In this document: piece after piece, positions 42,557 to 44,166 of the stretch | How positions within the stretch are numbered: position 1 is the first letter of the stretch | How the letters are laid out: every line of letters starts with the position of its first letter | NCBI RefSeq assembly: GCF_029212645.1 | Contig: NZ_JARGND010000024.1 | Span: forward strand, 1-44,166 | DNA length: 44,166 nucleotides | Origin: Vannielia sp. | GTDB taxonomy: Bacteria; Pseudomonadota; Alphaproteobacteria; Rhodobacterales; Rhodobacteraceae | Direction: 5' to 3' | Position numbers and translations under genes: made by a program | The notes under the pieces: generated by a model | Seen by the model: the letters and a program-made list of their open reading frames with translations, nothing else | Told to the model about the DNA's origin: nothing | Databases searched by the model: none

Positions 42557-43678
42557 ATGAAGCCGCTCGAAGGATTGAAGGTTGTTGAACTGGCGAGGAT
42601 TCTGGCCGGGCCGTGGATTGGCCAGGCGCTGGCCGATCTGGGGGCCGAGGTGTTGAAGGTGGAGTCTCCGCAAGGGGATGACACGCGGCAATGGGGCCCT
42701 CCCTTCATTGAGCGCGAGGGAGATCGCACGGCGGCCTATTACTACGCGGCAAACCGGGGCAAGGGGTGTGAGGTGGTCGATTTTCGCACGCCGGAGGGGC
42801 AGGCGCGGGTGCGCGAGCTGGCGGCGGATGCGGATATTCTGATCGAGAATTTCAAGGTGGGCGGGCTGGCGAAATACGGGCTGGATTACGCCGCTCTTGG
42901 GGCGCTGAACCCCCGGCTGATCTACTGCTCGGTGACCGGGTTTGGCCAGGATGGCCCCTATGCCGGGCGGGCGGGCTATGACTATTTGATCCAGGGCATG
43001 GCTGGGCTGATGTCGATCACCGGGGAGCCGGAGGGCACGCCACAAAGGGTGGGCGTCGCGGTGACAGATATCGTGACCGGGCTTTACGGCGCCATCGGCG
43101 TTTTGGCCGCCGTGGAGCAACGCCACAGCACCGGGCGCGGCCAGCATGTGGATATGTCGCTGCTGGATTGCGCAACCGCTTTGCTGGCCAATCAGGCGAT
43201 GAACTACTTTGCCACCGGCGAAAGCCCGGTGCGGACAGGCAATTGGCACCCCAATCTGGTGCCCTATCAGGTGTTCGAGGTGGCAGACGGCCATATCATC
43301 ATCGCCACTGGCAATGACGGGCAGTTTGTGCGGCTCTGCGGGGTGCTGGGGCTGGAAGAGCTGCTTACGGACAGCCGCTTTACGATCAACAGCGACCGGA
43401 TAGCGAACCGCGAGGCGCTGATCACGCTGATAGAGGGCAAAACAAGGGGCTGGGGCGCGGCAGATTTGCTGGCGGCGCTGGAAAAGGCGACGGTGCCGGC
43501 CGGGCCGATCAACTCGATCGCCGAGGCGCTGGAAGACCCGCAGGTAAAGGCACGCGGGATGCAGATTGCACCGGAGGGCGTGCCGGGGCTGCGCGGGCCG
43601 TGGCGCTTTTCGGATGCTGATTTGGCGCTGGAGACAACGGCGCCGGTATTGCCAAAGGGGCGCAGCGGCGCGGATTAA
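42557..43678 (+). CDS. Class III (CaiB/BaiF) CoA-transferase, second copy
   Basis: This 373-residue family III CoA-transferase has VVELARILAGPWIGQALADL (about 9-28), GAEVLKVESPQGDDTR (about 29-44), VTGFGQDGPYAGRAGYD (about 126-142) and the nucleophile-position Asp204 in HVDMSLLDCATAL. It keeps Asp where the copy at 21340-22533 has Glu. The substrate is unknown: relatives act on formate/oxalate, carnitine, glutarate, mesaconate and others. The ATG at 42557 follows GGGAGG; an in-frame extension to 42455 is basic and unlike the family. The stop overlaps the convergent nsrR-like stop by four bases. Confidence 0.9.
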   Translation: MKPLEGLKVVELARILAGPWIGQALADLGAEVLKVESPQGDDTRQWGPPFIEREGDRTAAYYYAANRGKGCEVVDFRTPEGQARVRELAADADILIENFKVGGLAKYGLDYAALGALNPRLIYCSVTGFGQDGPYAGRAGYDYLIQGMAGLMSITGEPEGTPQRVGVAVTDIVTGLYGAIGVLAAVEQRHSTGRGQHVDMSLLDCATALLANQAMNYFATGESPVRTGNWHPNLVPYQVFEVADGHIIIATGNDGQFVRLCGVLGLEELLTDSRFTINSDRIANREALITLIEGKTRGWGAADLLAALEKATVPAGPINSIAEALEDPQVKARGMQIAPEGVPGLRGPWRFSDADLALETTAPVLPKGRSGAD

Positions 43679-44148
43679 TGCGCGGTGGGGCTGGCGCAGG
43701 CGGGCGGGGTGCTGGGCTGAAAGGCCAATAGCGCCTCAAGCCCGCTATTGTCCTCGACAAGGTCGGCCACGGTGATCTCATCAAGCGAGGTATAAAAGGC
43801 CTCAAGCGCCGCCTTCAGTGCCACCCTGAGGCGGCAGTGGGCCACGAGCGGGCAGGTATTGCGCTTGGCCTCAAAACATTCGGCAAAGGGCAGGCCGCTT
43901 TCAAACAGGCGAAACACCTGCCCGACAGCGATTTGATCGGCGGCGCGGCCAAGGCTGACGCCGCCGAAACGGCCCCGAGACGCCAGCACCATGCCATTGC
44001 GGTGCAGCACCGGCACCACCTGCATCATGTGGTTGCCCGACACATTGCAAGCCACCGCGATATCCGCCGAGCGATGCGGCCCATCGTCGTTGACGGCGCA
44101 ATACATCAGCACCCGCATGGCCAGATTTGTTCGCCTTGTCAGCCGCAT
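43675..44148 (-). CDS. nsrR: Rrf2-family regulator, NsrR-like nitric-oxide sensor
   Basis: This predicted Fe-S cluster transcriptional repressor has 157 residues. The N-terminal winged helix (about 1-80) has the RGRFGGVSLGR wing. The cluster-ligand cysteines are Cys91, Cys99 and Cys105 in ECFEAKRNTCPLVAHC, an arrangement characteristic of NsrR rather than IscR. NsrR loses or nitrosylates its cluster in NO and de-represses NO-detoxifying genes. None of those targets is in this window, but the start lies only 18 bases from the window edge, so partners may be just outside. Cys17 and Cys34 are additional and of unknown importance. Confidence 0.87.
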   Translation of the reverse strand: MRLTRRTNLAMRVLMYCAVNDDGPHRSADIAVACNVSGNHMMQVVPVLHRNGMVLASRGRFGGVSLGRAADQIAVGQVFRLFESGLPFAECFEAKRNTCPLVAHCRLRVALKAALEAFYTSLDEITVADLVEDNSGLEALLAFQPSTPPACASPTAH

Positions 44149-44166
44149 GACGCCTGCCTTGTTTCC

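Noticed and set aside
1-44166. CRISPR array, insertion sequence, prophage or toxin-antitoxin module
   Set aside because: No regularly spaced repeats, transposase, integrase or paired small genes were found in reading the window.

Overview
This GC-rich, densely coded window looks like a chromosomal segment of an alphaproteobacterium, most likely Rhodobacterales (Roseobacter/Paracoccaceae type). The evidence is a Rhodobacter-style dor (DMSO/TMAO reductase) cluster, a Hint-domain protein and an extensin-family protein of the kinds common in that order, homospermidine synthase, a tamA-tamB pair, an NsrR-like Rrf2 regulator, and dispersed palindromes with an alphaproteobacterial-type GTGGGAACCGGTTTT core. 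No phage, IS element, CRISPR array or integrase is visible. All identifications come from reading the translations, with no database search.

Layout. 1-1760: dispersed hairpin repeats, a BON-MscS mechanosensitive channel and tRNA-Gln(TTG). 1874-10236: the dor respiratory island. Pentaheme DorC, chaperone DorD, molybdoenzyme DorA, a stand-alone monoheme cytochrome and a soluble hybrid histidine kinase are read leftward; the OmpR-type regulator DorR is divergent. 10288-15800: a CPA1 Na+/H+ antiporter with a C-terminal cNMP-like domain, an MltB-type lytic transglycosylase and a GMC oxidoreductase, all leftward. 15801-16375: a 575-base stretch with no convincing gene. 16376-22533: a TctCBA tripartite tricarboxylate transporter plus an AbrB-family membrane protein, converging on a citryl-CoA-lyase-like gene and a class III CoA-transferase. 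22739-30262: rpe, gph, tamA and tamB, rightward. 30355-33960: a dimethylglycine/sarcosine dehydrogenase-like FAD-GcvT fusion and a D-2-hydroxyacid dehydrogenase. 34061-37566: an SH3-domain secreted protein, then hisC-tyrC-extensin with overlapping start/stop codons. 37784-40040: homospermidine synthase and rpsD. 40247-44148: a Hint-domain protein, an LpxR-like outer-membrane lipid A deacylase, a second class III CoA-transferase and an NsrR-like regulator.

The most interesting part is the dor island. It encodes electron delivery from quinol (DorC), the periplasmic reductase (DorA), its maturation factor (DorD) and a phosphorelay (hybrid kinase plus DorR). Two features stand out. First, the monoheme cytochrome is a detached paralogue of the DorC C-terminal heme domain and sits directly upstream of a kinase that has no membrane segment, unlike TorS. 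Second, TGTAAACG-like direct repeats occur with the same 10/11-bp spacing in the dorC-dorR intergenic region and upstream of dorA, which makes them strong candidate DorR operators. The second most interesting part is the transporter/CoA-transferase/citryl-CoA-lyase set, which reads as an uptake, activation and cleavage route for citrate or a related tricarboxylate.
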